From the NCBI GenBank assembly GCA_947451995.1, contig CANGCI010000004.1:1-33501 (forward strand): a stretch of 33,501 nt of DNA, given 5' to 3'. Below are positions 33,453 through 33,501 of this stretch, one piece after another; position 1 is the stretch's first letter; every line of letters begins with the position of its first letter. The translations under genes were made by a program, and so were the position numbers. Source of the DNA: Comamonadaceae bacterium (GTDB lineage: Bacteria; Pseudomonadota; Gammaproteobacteria; Burkholderiales; Burkholderiaceae_C). The notes below the pieces were generated by a model. The model made no database searches and was not told the DNA's origin. It was given only the letters and a program-made list of their open reading frames with translations.

Positions 33453-33501
33453 TTATTCGAAGAGATCGGTTTGATTCAGATTCGAATCCTTGGCTTTCAG
33501 G
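33453..33501 (-). CDS. C-terminal end of a minus-strand gene, cut by the right edge
   Basis: The minus strand reads LKAKDSNLNQTDLFE followed by TAA (33453-33455), just beyond the bidirectional terminator. This is a plausible protein tail, but it is too short to identify. Confidence 0.4.
   Translation of the reverse strand, partial: LKAKDSNLNQTDLFE

Noticed and set aside
1-33501. CRISPR arrays, tRNA/rRNA genes, IS elements, attachment sites
   Set aside because: No regular spaced repeats, cloverleaf-like sequences, transposase or integrase motifs were found on reading the window and its translations.

Overview
The window looks like chromosomal DNA of a betaproteobacterium of the order Burkholderiales, most likely a Comamonadaceae member of the Limnohabitans/Polaromonas/Rhodoferax kind. 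This is inferred from two orphan Bug-family (TctC-like) substrate-binding proteins, a monomeric NADP isocitrate dehydrogenase, a NagG-type salicylate hydroxylase with a NagR-like regulator, a fused FbpB-type iron permease and moderate GC content. No rRNA, tRNA, CRISPR array, insertion sequence, integrase or phage gene was seen. It reads as ordinary, compact chromosome with many small divergent or convergent gene sets.

Layout, left to right. A 3'-truncated TauD/TfdA-type dioxygenase (minus) is divergent from a Bug receptor plus a truncated haemoglobin. An arsenic pair (arsC, acr3; minus) follows without arsR. Next is a secreted YtcJ-like amidohydrolase, then a diiron rubrerythrin and a stand-alone rubredoxin (minus). 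These two are divergent from a conserved cysteine-containing hypothetical protein across a perfect FNR/Fnr-type palindrome. A Tat-type Bug receptor is translationally coupled to a YedK/HMCES-like SRAP protein, and both are divergent from a NarL-type response regulator overlapping a membrane hybrid histidine kinase. A short ModE-like HTH protein, an acetylpolyamine-amidohydrolase/HDAC-like enzyme and an NCS2 purine/pyrimidine permease follow.

The middle (14.7-15.9 kb) carries an apparently decaying locus: an L,D-transpeptidase-like gene broken by one in-frame TAG, abutting a 5'-truncated Ala/Lys/Glu-rich ORF that still has its terminator, then a DUF1328 membrane peptide. The iron(III) ABC transporter comes next (fbpA and fbpC minus, fbpB plus), with a Fur box before fbpA and a perfect 12-bp inverted repeat between fbpC and fbpB. 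A B12-binding radical SAM protein is divergent from an SMP-30/strictosidine-synthase-like protein plus a secreted thioredoxin-like protein.

The right part is an aromatic-acid island: salicylate 5-hydroxylase-like alpha, beta and ferredoxin genes (minus), a divergent NagR/NahR-like LysR gene, pobA (minus) and a divergent PobR-like AraC gene. Products would be gentisate and protocatechuate. The ferredoxin reductase and the ring-cleavage genes are not in the window. A periplasmic GH13 enzyme, a YjdM/PhnA zinc-ribbon protein, an FKBP lipoprotein and monomeric icd close the window, with the C-terminal tail of another minus-strand gene at the right edge.

I found no clear-cut undescribed multigene system. 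The most interesting leads are the symmetric FNR-like divergent promoter of the split rubrerythrin locus, the amber-interrupted L,D-transpeptidase with the truncated neighbour, and several unassigned operators.
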